Below are positions 43,733-53,303 of a stretch of DNA of 64,000 bases, piece after piece. This stretch comes from Cyanobacteria bacterium FACHB-471 (GTDB lineage: Bacteria > Cyanobacteriota > Cyanobacteriia > Elainellales > Elainellaceae). Made by a program: the position numbers and the translations under genes. Within the stretch, counting starts at the first letter, position 1, and each line of letters starts with the position of its first letter. The notes below the pieces were generated by a model that ran no database searches, was not told the DNA's origin, and worked only from the letters and a program-made list of their open reading frames with translations. The stretch covers positions 86,473-150,472 of the forward strand of contig JACJOC010000095.1 of NCBI GenBank assembly GCA_014695345.1, given 5' to 3'.

Positions 43733-45160
43733 TTACGCTATCCCAAGACCTAATAGGATAAAGCGCAGCACAAAGACGGCTGCCAAGATCCAAATAGCAA
43801 AATTGATTTCGTGAGCTTTGCCCTGGAAGGCTTTGATGAGTGGGTAGGTGATGAAGCCAACGGCTAATCCTTCGGCGATCGAATAGGTCAGCGGCATGAA
43901 GATGATGGTCAGAAACGAGGGAATAGACTCTGCCGGATCTGACCATTTGATACCCGATACGTTACCCACCATAAGCACTCCGACGATGACTAGAGCAGAG
44001 GTGGTCGCAAAGCCTGGAATGGCAGAGAACAAAGGAACAAAGAAGATGGCGAGTAAAAAAAATCCGGCGGTTATAACAGCAGTAAACCCAGACCTGCCGC
44101 CCTCAGAAATGCCAGCCGCCGACTCGATATAAGTTGTAACGGTGCAAGTACCGAAAATCGCGCCTGAAGTCGTGCCGACTGCATCTGCCATGAAAGCCTT
44201 CCCTGCTCTGGGCAATTCGCCCCGTTCGTTGATCAGTCCTGCCTGAAGTCCGACCCCTGAGAGGGTGCCAACGGTGTCAAACAGATCTACAAACAGGAAG
44301 ATGAAGGTGACTGCTAAAAAGTTTGTCAGGTTTGTGCTGTTGATTTGTCCAAGTCCAACAAAGGCTTGACCAACTAGATGCACAGGAAACTGAGGCAATG
44401 CCACGATGCCGCTGGGCGGGGGTGAAATCTGAAGAATCCAGCTTAAGGCGGCAGTAGCGAGAATGCCCCAAAGCAAAGCACCTTTGATTCGACGAGCAAT
44501 GAAGGCAGAGGTGATCACAATGCCGAAGATGGCCATCAAAGTTTGAGGTTGTCCTAAATCTCCTAAAGCAGTTTTGGTCGCTTCATTAGCAACAATGATT
44601 CCAGCTCCACCAACTGCTGGATCGCCTGATAGCCCAACGTAGGCAATGAACAAACCGATGCCTACAGCGGTGGCATGTTTAAGGCATTCAGGGATCGCTG
44701 TAATAATTTGACTGCGAATGTTGGAGATTGTCATTGCGATGAAGATGAGTCCTTCAATCAGAATGGCTGCCAAGGCAGTTTGCCAGCTGATCCCCAAATC
44801 CAGCACGACTGAGAAGGCAAAGAAAGCATTCAATCCCATGCCAGGTGCCAGAGCAAAGGGATAGTTTGCTAATAAACCCATGGTTAGGGTAGCGATCGCC
44901 GATGCAATTGCCGTTGCAATCACCAGTTCCCCAAACAGATCACCAGCTTCCTGTAAGAAGATGGCGTTGGAAAGGATGTCAGGATTTACCACCAGAATGT
45001 AAGCCATCGTGACGAAGGTGGTGATCCCGGCGATGACTTCAGTTCTTAGGTTGGTTCCCAGTTCGGCAAATTTGAAGAAGCGGGCGATCACCCCTGTGTC
45101 CTCAGGCGGTTGTGACCCAGGGGAAGAGTTTGGTTCAAGTTCAGTAGATCCACTACTCAT
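43733..45160 (-). CDS. NCS2-family nucleobase permease (AzgA-like)
   Basis: 475 aa with about 12-14 membrane helices. The AzgA-type signatures are TNLRTEVIAGITTFVTMAYIL, the NANPFALAPGMG-like segment YPFALAPGMGLNAFFAF and the TM10 motif FGTCTVTTYIESAAGI. Proteins of this group take up adenine, guanine or hypoxanthine with protons. Together with ureidoglycolate lyase downstream and adenine phosphoribosyltransferase at 33 kb it suggests use of external purines as nitrogen or salvage source. Confidence 0.9.
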   Translation of the reverse strand: MSSGSTELEPNSSPGSQPPEDTGVIARFFKFAELGTNLRTEVIAGITTFVTMAYILVVNPDILSNAIFLQEAGDLFGELVIATAIASAIATLTMGLLANYPFALAPGMGLNAFFAFSVVLDLGISWQTALAAILIEGLIFIAMTISNIRSQIITAIPECLKHATAVGIGLFIAYVGLSGDPAVGGAGIIVANEATKTALGDLGQPQTLMAIFGIVITSAFIARRIKGALLWGILATAALSWILQISPPPSGIVALPQFPVHLVGQAFVGLGQINSTNLTNFLAVTFIFLFVDLFDTVGTLSGVGLQAGLINERGELPRAGKAFMADAVGTTSGAIFGTCTVTTYIESAAGISEGGRSGFTAVITAGFFLLAIFFVPLFSAIPGFATTSALVIVGVLMVGNVSGIKWSDPAESIPSFLTIIFMPLTYSIAEGLAVGFITYPLIKAFQGKAHEINFAIWILAAVFVLRFILLGLGIA

Positions 45161-45281
45161 ACGGCAATTTTGGATTTTAGGTTTTGAAGGAATTTCTGGT
45201 GGGCGATCGCACTTAACTATCGATAGCCGCCAGAGACGACCATGATATTACGGCAGGTCTAGCCGCAAAGTGTGCAGTTGG

Positions 45282-45587
45282 CTACACAAGCACCTGAAAT
45301 TCCTTAAGTCCCTCTGGCGTTTCGTAATTTATTTCAACCTGGTCAACGATTGCAGCGGGAGGTCCTTTATGACACCAGCGCAGCATTTCTTCAACGGTGG
45401 CGCGATTGCCTTCAAACACGGCTTCAACTCGGCGATCGCGCAAATTGCGAACCCAACCCTTCAGCTTTAACAGTTGGGCAGTGTCGGCAGTCGCAGCCCG
45501 ATAGCCAACTCCTTGAACGCGACCAGAGACAAAAACGTGAGCGCGAATAATATTGGCTTGAGACGAGTCACTCGATGAGCTATTCAT
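45282..45587 (-). CDS. acyP: Acylphosphatase
   Basis: 101 aa. The signature HVFVSGRVQGVGYRAAT holds the phosphate-binding Arg, and GWVRNLRDRRVEAVFEG supplies the active-site Asn. It hydrolyses acyl phosphates such as carbamoyl phosphate or 1,3-bisphosphoglycerate. It is cytoplasmic and stands alone between the permease and a histidine kinase on the same strand. The usual active-site Arg and Asn are both present. Confidence 0.95.
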   Translation of the reverse strand: MNSSSSDSSQANIIRAHVFVSGRVQGVGYRAATADTAQLLKLKGWVRNLRDRRVEAVFEGNRATVEEMLRWCHKGPPAAIVDQVEINYETPEGLKEFQVLV

Positions 45588-45684
45588 TTAGGTTAAGCTC
45601 CCTGCACTTTGTCTAATTGAATCCTGAAATATTCTCCTCAGAATTAAAGAATTGAGGGGGGAGTGGTTTGGGCAGCAGTCAACA

Positions 45685-48021
45685 TCATCTGGAAAACTTG
45701 ACGCGCTGCTGTAGAGGAATTTCAATTACAAATTCTGTACCTTGACCAGGAGATGAAATAAAGCCGAGCGAGCCGTCGTGATTTTTTGTCACAATTTGAT
45801 AGCTAATTGACATACCCATACCTGTTCCCTTATCAGCAGATTTGGTAGTGAAGAAGGGATCAAAAATGTGATGCTTTACTTTTTCTGACATTCCTGAACC
45901 GTTATCAGCAATTTTAATAGTAACTTGATTATTATCAGTGAGTTTAGTGCGTATATGAATATAATCTTGAGAACTTTTGCTCTCACGGGAAGCGCATTGT
46001 TGGTTTTGCTCCTCTAAAGCGTCAATGGCATTGGTCAGGACATTCATAAACACTTGATTTAGCTGTCCTGCATAGCATTCAACTAGCGGTAACTCTCCAT
46101 ACTCCTTAATTACTTTAATAGCTGGACAGTCAGGTTTAGCTTTGAGGCGATGCTCCAAAATGATCAAAGTGTTTTCAATTCCCTCATGAATATCAACTGC
46201 TTTAAATTCAGCTTCATCTAAGCGAGAAAAGTTACGTAGGGAAAGAACAATTTGGCGAATACGTTCGGCTCCCATCTGCATGGATGACAACAATTTAGGT
46301 AGATCTTCCTTTAAAAACTCAAGTTCGATTTCCTCAAGTTTTGCTTGGATAATTGGTGACGAATTGGGATAATATTCTTGATACAAATCAATTAGATTAA
46401 ATAGATCTTCAACATAATTACTAGCAGGTTCGATATTGCCATAAATAAAGTTAACTGGGTTATTAATTTCATGGGCAACTCCTGCAACAAGTTGGCCCAT
46501 ACTAGACATTTTTTCACTTTGAATAAGCTGAGTTTGCGTTTGTCTTAATTCCTCTAGTGTGTTTTCTAAGTCTTGAGTTTGCTGGCGAAGTTGTAAAATA
46601 ACTTGCTTGAGCTGGTTAGTTCGCTCTTCAACCTGAATCTCTAAGTTGCGGTTATGCTCAGCTAACAAGTTTTCTGTTCTCTGCAAATCAGCATTCTTAG
46701 CTTCTAATTGTTGAGTGTAGGCTTCCAACCTTTGAAGTAGAGTGCGGTTTTCACCAAAAATGTAAGAAATTCTTTCAAACCAGGGCTGCCAAATTTTAGG
46801 CACCTCTAATTCATCAGAGATAATTCCTTGGCTCTCGGTTTCAATGTGTTCTACTAATTTTCGAGCGGGTAAGATAAATCTTTTGCGAGTGAGATGATTA
46901 GCAACGATAAGGATTAAACCTAGTCCAGGTAGGAGAGCTAGAAATAGCCAATTCGTTCCAGATAAAGCCTTTAAAGTAATTGCTGTTTTAGGAACCCACA
47001 GAACTAGCTTCCACGGTGCATTTTCTAGTTGATGGTGAAGTAATATATAGGAATTGACGGAGTTGATTTGGTCGGCAGGAGTTTGTAGAAGTTGCTTAAA
47101 TTGGTTTTGTAAATCTTCTGGCAATGCAGCTTGAATAGACTTTACTTTAGCATCGGTTGAGTTAACTAAGTCGGGATGAGCTAATAGTTGATCGTATTGA
47201 TTAATAATAAATGTATTTATTTGGCGATCGCGCTCAATCGCAGAGTTTTTGATCGTTTCATTCAGTACATCTAATGTAAAATCTAAAGCAATGGTACCTA
47301 AGAAATTATCTTTGTCATAGATTGGGGCGGAAATGGTAACCATCAACCCTTTGCCTGCTGTATCGGTATAGGCGTGAGTCCAAAAAATTTGGCGTTGAGG
47401 ATTGTTCTCTGGTAGTCCAAGTTGATAAAAATCTTGATCGTAATCACTCTCCTTAATCAAGTACTCACTGCTTGAAACCCAGGGATAAATATTAACGAAT
47501 CTGTTTTCTGATATGTAATATACCCAAGCGAGATTAGGTATATTTTCTCTGGACGCTTGAAAAAGAGGGTTGAGTGATAACGCCATCTCAATCTCTCGCT
47601 TGACATCGGGTGAAATCTGCTCCACTGAGCCTATTCCAGTCACGTTACCAACCATGTCCTTAGTAAAAGGAGGCTGAATCTGATCTAAGACGTAGTAATC
47701 TTCTTCTGGTAGATTCTGTAACTGAGAGAGGAGTAGGGAAGGTGTCTCCTCAGAAGAATGAGTTGCTAGATAAAACTCGGCTTCAGTTTTAAGGCTATGG
47801 ACATGGTCAGAGGCTCCTTTCACAAGATAGTTTAGACTGGATGCCTCCTGTAGAAATCTTGCTTGCAGCTGCTCTAATTCATTTTGGTAGCGCGAACGGA
47901 ATTGCAAGTAAAATAAGCTGGATGATACGACAGTGACTAACGAGAACGTGGCGAAGATGATACGAGTGTATCCCTCAAAGAAGTTTGTGCTAGGCAGTAC
48001 TGCTTGGCTCTTCTGTCGCAT
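45685..48021 (-). CDS. Cache-domain sensor histidine kinase
   Basis: 778 aa. A membrane helix near 17-38, a long extracytoplasmic segment to about 345 (double-Cache-like: AWVYYISENRFVNIYPWVSS, GTIALDFTLDVL), and a second helix near 352-372 define the sensor. A coiled coil (about 415-500) precedes the kinase core: GQLVAGVAHEINNP (His), NVLTNAIDALEE (N box), DNGSGMSEK and FTTKSADKGTGMGMSI (G boxes). The Gly-Thr-Gly-Met-Gly-Met box is of the HWE-free, HisKA type. No response regulator is adjacent, so its partner is elsewhere. The ligand is unknown. Confidence 0.9.
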   Translation of the reverse strand: MRQKSQAVLPSTNFFEGYTRIIFATFSLVTVVSSSLFYLQFRSRYQNELEQLQARFLQEASSLNYLVKGASDHVHSLKTEAEFYLATHSSEETPSLLLSQLQNLPEEDYYVLDQIQPPFTKDMVGNVTGIGSVEQISPDVKREIEMALSLNPLFQASRENIPNLAWVYYISENRFVNIYPWVSSSEYLIKESDYDQDFYQLGLPENNPQRQIFWTHAYTDTAGKGLMVTISAPIYDKDNFLGTIALDFTLDVLNETIKNSAIERDRQINTFIINQYDQLLAHPDLVNSTDAKVKSIQAALPEDLQNQFKQLLQTPADQINSVNSYILLHHQLENAPWKLVLWVPKTAITLKALSGTNWLFLALLPGLGLILIVANHLTRKRFILPARKLVEHIETESQGIISDELEVPKIWQPWFERISYIFGENRTLLQRLEAYTQQLEAKNADLQRTENLLAEHNRNLEIQVEERTNQLKQVILQLRQQTQDLENTLEELRQTQTQLIQSEKMSSMGQLVAGVAHEINNPVNFIYGNIEPASNYVEDLFNLIDLYQEYYPNSSPIIQAKLEEIELEFLKEDLPKLLSSMQMGAERIRQIVLSLRNFSRLDEAEFKAVDIHEGIENTLIILEHRLKAKPDCPAIKVIKEYGELPLVECYAGQLNQVFMNVLTNAIDALEEQNQQCASRESKSSQDYIHIRTKLTDNNQVTIKIADNGSGMSEKVKHHIFDPFFTTKSADKGTGMGMSISYQIVTKNHDGSLGFISSPGQGTEFVIEIPLQQRVKFSR

Positions 48022-48475
48022 AGGTTAAAGCTATTACTCTTCCATTCTTAGAATTCCCAGTCATCAAGTGCTCACACCTAAAACGACACAACTTAACCCT
48101 GTGCAGAAACAGTTAAGGATGTAAGTTCATCCAAAGCCAATTTGGACTACACAAATACTGTTAGTTCAGTGACTGGGTAATTGTTCTGCTGATAGCTGCA
48201 GTCACCTACAATCCCAGCACTAAGCCCAGCGCATTTCTAGCGATATGATGCTTGCGCCCTTTTACCTGATTGAATTCATTAAAACCTTATTCCTCTTTCT
48301 TGTCCAAGTTGCAACGACTGACTATCAAGGTCAACTCAACTCGATTGGGTTTGCTGTCCTTCCTGAACCGTACCATTCTCATCAAACGGTACTGACCTAA
48401 GCAGATGCTGTCAGGTCTGCAACTTCCTGAAGAAGTCGTAGACCTGAGCTAAGCTTGTTCTAACCCGTTCACTTC
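48022..48475. other. Intergenic region, no gene recognised
   Basis: 454 bases between two leftward genes. It must hold the promoter of the Cache kinase. An imperfect hairpin at about 48411-48445 (AGGTCT...AGACCT arms) lies after the phytase-like gene and could end its transcript; no T-run follows. No ORF or tRNA is convincing. Confidence 0.4.
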
Positions 48476-50659
48476 CTATGGTCTGGGCACAAATAGCATT
48501 CGAGTGTAGTTAATGCCGCCGTCGTTGTCGCTGGCAAGCCAATAACCCTGCTCGGTTACGGCTAGACTTTCGATTTTTTCCTCGATCCAGTCGTAATCGG
48601 AGAGCAAATCCAGCACCAGGGTTTTCTCTAGCGTTGCGCCAGGTTCTGCGTCGGCTAGAGAAACGCGGTAGATGCGCTTGATTCGAGCATTGGCTGAGCC
48701 ATTCTCACCGCCCTGATTGTCTCGCTCAACGACCAAGAAACTGCCGTCGGTGTCGCGGGCAATTTCGCTCAAGCCAACCCAGCTTTCTTCTACGTTGTCT
48801 GTGTCGAGCGGGTAGAAATAGTAATTCCAGGTTTGGTTTTCCAGGTCATATTCGGCAATTCGCACGGTGTTTTCTGGGTCGCCCTCAAACTCGCGCTGAA
48901 TTGCGACATAGACTTTGGTGCCTTCGGCGTTGGTTGCGACTCCTTCGAAGCCAAAGCGGGTGATTGTGCCTGCTGCCGCTTCGGGTAGCGGAATTTCTTG
49001 CTGCACTTCGCCCATGCCGTTGACATAGCTGAGTAAGTTGGGGGCTTCTTGACCTTCACGATCATCTCCTTCGCTGACCACCCAGAAACCACCAGGAGGA
49101 TGAAGGGTTACGCCTTCCAGGTCATAGCTGACAGGTTCGCCATCCTTGGTAATTGGCAGCGCACTGACAACTGTAGCGACTGAATTCTCCATTTCAATTC
49201 GATAAATGCGAGAAGATGACACCGCGTTGTCGGGTACGGCGTACAGGGCATTCGGGTTATAGCGTACCTGATGTAGTCCACTAATGGCGCTAAAAGGTAA
49301 ACCTAACCCTGTGCTGGTGATCAGCGGCTCAGTTGGGCTATAGGCTGATGCAGCTGGGTCAGTTGAAGCTTGAAAGAAGTCGATTGTACCATCGTCTTCA
49401 TTGGAGGTTAGCAGCAGATTGCGCTGTGGAATTGCCAAAACTCCCTCGGGGGCCAGTCCAGTAGGCAGGAAGCTTAGCAGTTCAGGTTCCTCGACGTTGC
49501 TAATGTCGTAAGCGACGACAAAGCTACCCCGCTCAGAGGCGACGAAAGCAATGGGCTGTCCATCAAAGTCGGCCATGGTGCCACCTTCCATTTCAAGTCC
49601 ACGATCTTCGGAGCGCTCGTCAGGATATTGCCCTCTGGTAACTGCGAGTTCCTCGACGCTGCTGCCACTGTCGTAAACGACATTGCCTTCCAGGTCAAAG
49701 ATTGTCCAGCCGCGTCCACCTGACCAAATGTTGTCGCCAAAGCTTTCTAACTCGGTGTCCCCTTCGTTGACGGTAAGAAGGTATTGACCATCCGGAGTGA
49801 AGGCGATCGCATCCGGCTCTCTGCGTCCTTCAAACTCTTCAGTGATAGTAATCTCACCATCCTCAGTCAGGTCAGCTAAGTGGGTGGAGTTGCCAGCAGA
49901 GAAGATGCGAGTGATTTCTTCGGAAGCAACGTCGATTAGGGCGATCGCATTATTCTCTTGAATTGTTACAGCGGCCGTGCTGCCATCAGGACTGAATTTG
50001 ACATACTCTGGCTGCGGGTCTTCGATGTAGTTCACGCCTTCTACACTGCTCAGACCGATTTCTATGGCTGAAACGGTAGACTCGCTGAGGTTGTCATAGT
50101 TAAGCGTGACAAAGTTAATCGAGCCAGGACGAGAGCCAGGTAGGTTGTCAGTATCTTCCTCGTCCTCAAGCGCCACAATTACTTTGCTGCCGTCGGGGGA
50201 AATGTCAATGCTGTCAGGTCCAATGCCCAGAAGCTGCACCTGTCCGACGATTTCGCGAGTCATCAGGTCAATGAAGACGAGGTTGCCGGGTTGCTGATCG
50301 GCGATCGTTTGCCCGGCATCTTCGTCAATGAGGGAAAGGACAGCGGCGATCGCATACTTACCGTCAGGCGTAACCGCAACCGAAGTCGGCTCCCCAGCCA
50401 CCTCAATGATTCCAAGCGGCTGCGGATTTGTGGGATCGGTGATATCAACAAAACCAACTTGCTGGTCGCCTGAGTTGGTGAAAACCAGCGTGTTTCCATC
50501 GGGGCTAGCGTCAATAATTTCCGCCACTGCGCCACCGACTACGTAGCGATTGAGCGGCACAAAGCTACGAATCTGCGCTTGAGCAACTCCAGCACTGCCC
50601 AACAGCACCGTTGAGACTAAAGATGCAGAAATAAGAGCATGAATTGAGAACTTCACCAT
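48476..50659 (-). CDS. Secreted beta-propeller, esterase-like activity of phytase family
   Basis: 727 aa from the ATG at 50659; GGAG lies 12 bases upstream and a TTG at 50680 is less likely. A signal peptide ends AQAQ at about residue 29. The first half is a beta-propeller with repeated SPDG/TPDG motifs (ASPDGNTLVFT, TPDGKYAIAAV, SPDGSTAAVT, TPDGQYLLTVNEGD). The second half resembles the phytase-like esterase domain (YDLEGVTLHPPGGFWVVSEGD, FGFEGVATN). It is acidic and exported. A role in release of phosphate from esters is possible, but the key catalytic residues could not be confirmed. Confidence 0.82.
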   Translation of the reverse strand: MVKFSIHALISASLVSTVLLGSAGVAQAQIRSFVPLNRYVVGGAVAEIIDASPDGNTLVFTNSGDQQVGFVDITDPTNPQPLGIIEVAGEPTSVAVTPDGKYAIAAVLSLIDEDAGQTIADQQPGNLVFIDLMTREIVGQVQLLGIGPDSIDISPDGSKVIVALEDEEDTDNLPGSRPGSINFVTLNYDNLSESTVSAIEIGLSSVEGVNYIEDPQPEYVKFSPDGSTAAVTIQENNAIALIDVASEEITRIFSAGNSTHLADLTEDGEITITEEFEGRREPDAIAFTPDGQYLLTVNEGDTELESFGDNIWSGGRGWTIFDLEGNVVYDSGSSVEELAVTRGQYPDERSEDRGLEMEGGTMADFDGQPIAFVASERGSFVVAYDISNVEEPELLSFLPTGLAPEGVLAIPQRNLLLTSNEDDGTIDFFQASTDPAASAYSPTEPLITSTGLGLPFSAISGLHQVRYNPNALYAVPDNAVSSSRIYRIEMENSVATVVSALPITKDGEPVSYDLEGVTLHPPGGFWVVSEGDDREGQEAPNLLSYVNGMGEVQQEIPLPEAAAGTITRFGFEGVATNAEGTKVYVAIQREFEGDPENTVRIAEYDLENQTWNYYFYPLDTDNVEESWVGLSEIARDTDGSFLVVERDNQGGENGSANARIKRIYRVSLADAEPGATLEKTLVLDLLSDYDWIEEKIESLAVTEQGYWLASDNDGGINYTRMLFVPRP

Positions 50660-50855
50660 AAACCCAGCACTCCTCACCAAGATGTCGATGTGACAGTTAA
50701 TTCCAATCGATGGGAGTATAAAACGATGCAGATGGTGGCTGGTTTATGAGAAGGTTAAGCTCTCATTGAGCAGTGGTTGCAAAGAATGGTTAGTTAGAAA
50801 TTCGATCTAGCTCAAGCTTAAATCCAGGCAGTACTTAAGCATCAGAACGCGATCG

Positions 50856-51533
50856 CTACTCCGCTTCGCAATCTCGATTGGAGAGGGAGCCATCGGGCAT
50901 GACCGTTCGACAAAATTTGGCTTGCTCCATCAAAGCGCCTCTTAAACTTGCACCTTCAAAGGACGCTTCTGTGAGGTCTGCTCCGGTAAAATCAACTCCT
51001 TCTAGCCCCTCTTCACCGACTGGAGTAAATCCCACGACTCTGAAATCGGCGCGGGTAAGATTAGCATTTCTAAAGCTGGTGCCTGAAAGCCCAGTGCAGG
51101 TGCCCGCGCCACAGCGAAACTCCGCAGCGGTCAGGTCTGCACCATCAAAAACTGTGTTGTACAATTCAGCTTGCCGTAAAACTGCAAACCTGAGATTTGC
51201 TCCAGACAAATCAGCAGAACTTAGCTTTGCAGCTCCTAGAATTGCACCCTCAAGGTTAGCCTTTGATAAATCGGCTTCCTCTAATTCTGCGAAGGATAAA
51301 TCTTCATTGGACAAATCACAGCCTGGGCAGTCACGCAGGACTCCTTCCAGGAATTTTTCTTGCCTAACTTCGGGAGTGTTGACCCATAAAATCACCGCAA
51401 GGGGAAGTGTGGCAAATCCAGCAATGTAACCGAAACCACCAACGATGAGGGAGCGGCGATTGATCCACAGTCGCCAGCCTGAACGTTGAGACGGTTGTTC
51501 TGTTTGCTCCATGTTTTGATCAAGGTTTGACAT
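50856..51533 (-). CDS. Membrane-anchored pentapeptide-repeat protein
   Basis: 225 aa. A cytoplasmic N-terminus of about 25 residues, one membrane helix (about 30-52), then pentapeptide repeats (about 78-205, e.g. DLSKANLEGAILGAAKLSSADLSG in pieces). A Cys pair motif (DCPGCDLS) precedes the repeats, and further Cys occur in FRCGAGTCTG, so disulfides are possible if the repeats are in the periplasm. Function unknown. Unlike the protein at 5592 it has no MORN repeats. Confidence 0.85.
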   Translation of the reverse strand: MSNLDQNMEQTEQPSQRSGWRLWINRRSLIVGGFGYIAGFATLPLAVILWVNTPEVRQEKFLEGVLRDCPGCDLSNEDLSFAELEEADLSKANLEGAILGAAKLSSADLSGANLRFAVLRQAELYNTVFDGADLTAAEFRCGAGTCTGLSGTSFRNANLTRADFRVVGFTPVGEEGLEGVDFTGADLTEASFEGASLRGALMEQAKFCRTVMPDGSLSNRDCEAE

Positions 51534-51627
51534 AGCTTCAGAAATACAACGCTATAGGGAAATGTCACTGATATAAGACCCTGGCTTATCTAAGGAACTC
51601 AGAATCTCGTCACTGTCATTCTGCTTA

Positions 51628-51759
51628 GGGATGTTTGAGACGTAGCGAATGTCTCCGTGAGGGCGTAGCATTCGGGCAAGAATCTTTGATCAACTCCAAA
51701 GACTGCTTGCCGAATGCTACGCCCCTACGTGTTGAACTCGGACTAGAGGCAAACATCCC
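51628..51759. mobile_element. MITE-like nested inverted repeat
   Basis: About 130 bases with terminal arms GGGATGTTT (51628-51636) and AAACATCCC (51751-51759), and a second, inner arm pair of 19-20 bases (51661-51680 with 51706-51724, one bulge). The inner arms contain GGGCGTAGCATTCGG. Nested arms without a transposase are typical of small non-autonomous elements. It sits between divergent genes in 51534-51904. Confidence 0.55.
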
Positions 51760-51904
51760 TACAGTTTCTTCAAGCCCTGGCTGGATTATTTCTGAGAAAT
51801 GGCTGGCGATCGCCCTCCAAGAATTCCCTTTACAGTTGGTACGCTAGAAAAGCTGTGGTGTGCTGCATCCGGCGATAACTGTTGTGTTGGGTGGGGAGAA
51901 TGGT

Positions 51905-52849
51905 GTGTTTTTCAGCGTTGTGATTCCGACGTACAACCGTAAGCCAATTTTGGAGAAGTGCCTGAAAGCGCTGGAAAACCAACAGTTGGCAGCAAATACG
52001 ATCCTTGAAGGTTATGAAGTGGTGCTAGTCGATGATGGTTCGACCGATGGCACGGTAGACTGGCTGCGATCCCCTACTACCCATTTTCCCCATCTACACC
52101 TGTTTCAGCAGGACCATCAAGGACCAGCAGCAGCGCGGAATCTGGGTGTGGAAAAGGCGATCGGCGACACAATTATCTTTATTGATAGTGATCTGGTCGT
52201 GACGGAAGGCTTTTTACAGGCTCATGCCGATGCGCTGATTGAGGGAGAGAAGAAACTGGGAAGCGATCGCCTCTTTACCTACGGGGCTGTGATCAACACC
52301 AGCAACTTTGATCAGCCCACTTCCGAACCGTATAAGCTAACGGACTTTTCAGCAGCGTATTTTGCCACGGGAAATGTGGCGATCGCTCGCAAGTGGCTCG
52401 ACCAGTCCGGGCTGTTTGACACTCGCTTTCAGCTTTATGGCTGGGAAGATCTGGAGTTGGGCGTGCGGCTGAAGCAGCTTGGATTGAAGCTGGTCAAATG
52501 TCCTGAAGCCCCAGGCTATCACTGGCATCCCCCTTTCTCGCTTGACCAGATTCCGCTCATGATTGACCGTGAAATCCAACGGGGACGTATGGGCGTGCTG
52601 TTTTACCAAAAACACCCAACCTGGGATGTGCGACTGATGATCCAGATGACCTGGCTGCACCGGGTTCTTTGGGGACTACTTTCCCTAGGCGGCAGGCTAA
52701 ACGAACGCACCATGGCACCTTTTCTGCAATGGCTGATCGACAGCGGTAAACCCCAACTGGCACTCGAAGCCGCCCGCATTTTTCTCAACTGGTACAACGT
52801 ACAGGGCGTGTATGCCGCCTATGCGGACGCTTTGAAAGATGAAGGATGA
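51905..52849 (+). CDS. Glycosyltransferase family 2
   Basis: 314 aa from the GTG at 51905, chosen because GGGGAG lies six bases upstream and the GT2 fold starts at once (FFSVVIPTYNRKPILEKCLKAL). The nucleotide-sugar site is VLVDDGSTDGTVDWL and the metal site FIDSDLVV. A GWEDLELGVRLKQLGL segment is the typical acceptor-side motif. Upstream in-frame codons to 51860 are less plausible. Donor and acceptor sugars are unknown. Confidence 0.9.
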   Translation: MFFSVVIPTYNRKPILEKCLKALENQQLAANTILEGYEVVLVDDGSTDGTVDWLRSPTTHFPHLHLFQQDHQGPAAARNLGVEKAIGDTIIFIDSDLVVTEGFLQAHADALIEGEKKLGSDRLFTYGAVINTSNFDQPTSEPYKLTDFSAAYFATGNVAIARKWLDQSGLFDTRFQLYGWEDLELGVRLKQLGLKLVKCPEAPGYHWHPPFSLDQIPLMIDREIQRGRMGVLFYQKHPTWDVRLMIQMTWLHRVLWGLLSLGGRLNERTMAPFLQWLIDSGKPQLALEAARIFLNWYNVQGVYAAYADALKDEG

Positions 52850-52898
52850 GGGGGGAACATCTTCTTCCCTAGCCCCCAGCCCCCAGCCCCTACACAAC

Positions 52899-53123
52899 TC
52901 AAGGTTTTTCGTCGGGCGCAATGCCGTCTTCAGGAAAGACCCATTGCGGCGATTGCATTGCTTTTTTGCGAATGGCTTCTTCGGCGATCGCAATCATGTC
53001 ATCCAACGATGTTTCTTGAACAAACTTTGCGGCCTGTTCTTTGTATTCCAGGTTGGGGCACTGATCGCCCAACACACACCCATTCACGCAAGCAACTGTG
53101 CAGTCAATTTGGCTAGGTTCCAT
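52899..53123 (-). CDS. Small Cys-rich protein
   Basis: 74 aa from the ATG at 53123, with GGAGAGG upstream. The N-terminus has four Cys in the spacing CX3CX3CX5C (CTVACVNGCVLGDQC), probably a metal or iron-sulfur site. The rest is helical and acidic (YKEQAAKFVQETSLDDMIAIAEEAI in pieces) and ends FPEDGIAPDEKP. I do not recognise the family, although such small Cys-motif proteins recur in cyanobacteria. It reads leftward, convergent with the GT2 gene. Confidence 0.7.
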   Translation of the reverse strand: MEPSQIDCTVACVNGCVLGDQCPNLEYKEQAAKFVQETSLDDMIAIAEEAIRKKAMQSPQWVFPEDGIAPDEKP

Positions 53124-53303
53124 TAGACACCTCTCCTCAGTTCTCATTCATCAAAGCGATTGGCAGACCTTTTCTGCTGTAGCTGCCAACTTGAGTCAGC
53201 ATTTGTGCCCAGCTTTACAAAGTCTAAAAAAATGGTAGCGCAATCCGAATCAAAGGCATTCAGCAAAAGATTTCACCGAGTCCTAACTCCCAATCCCAAA
53301 CTC

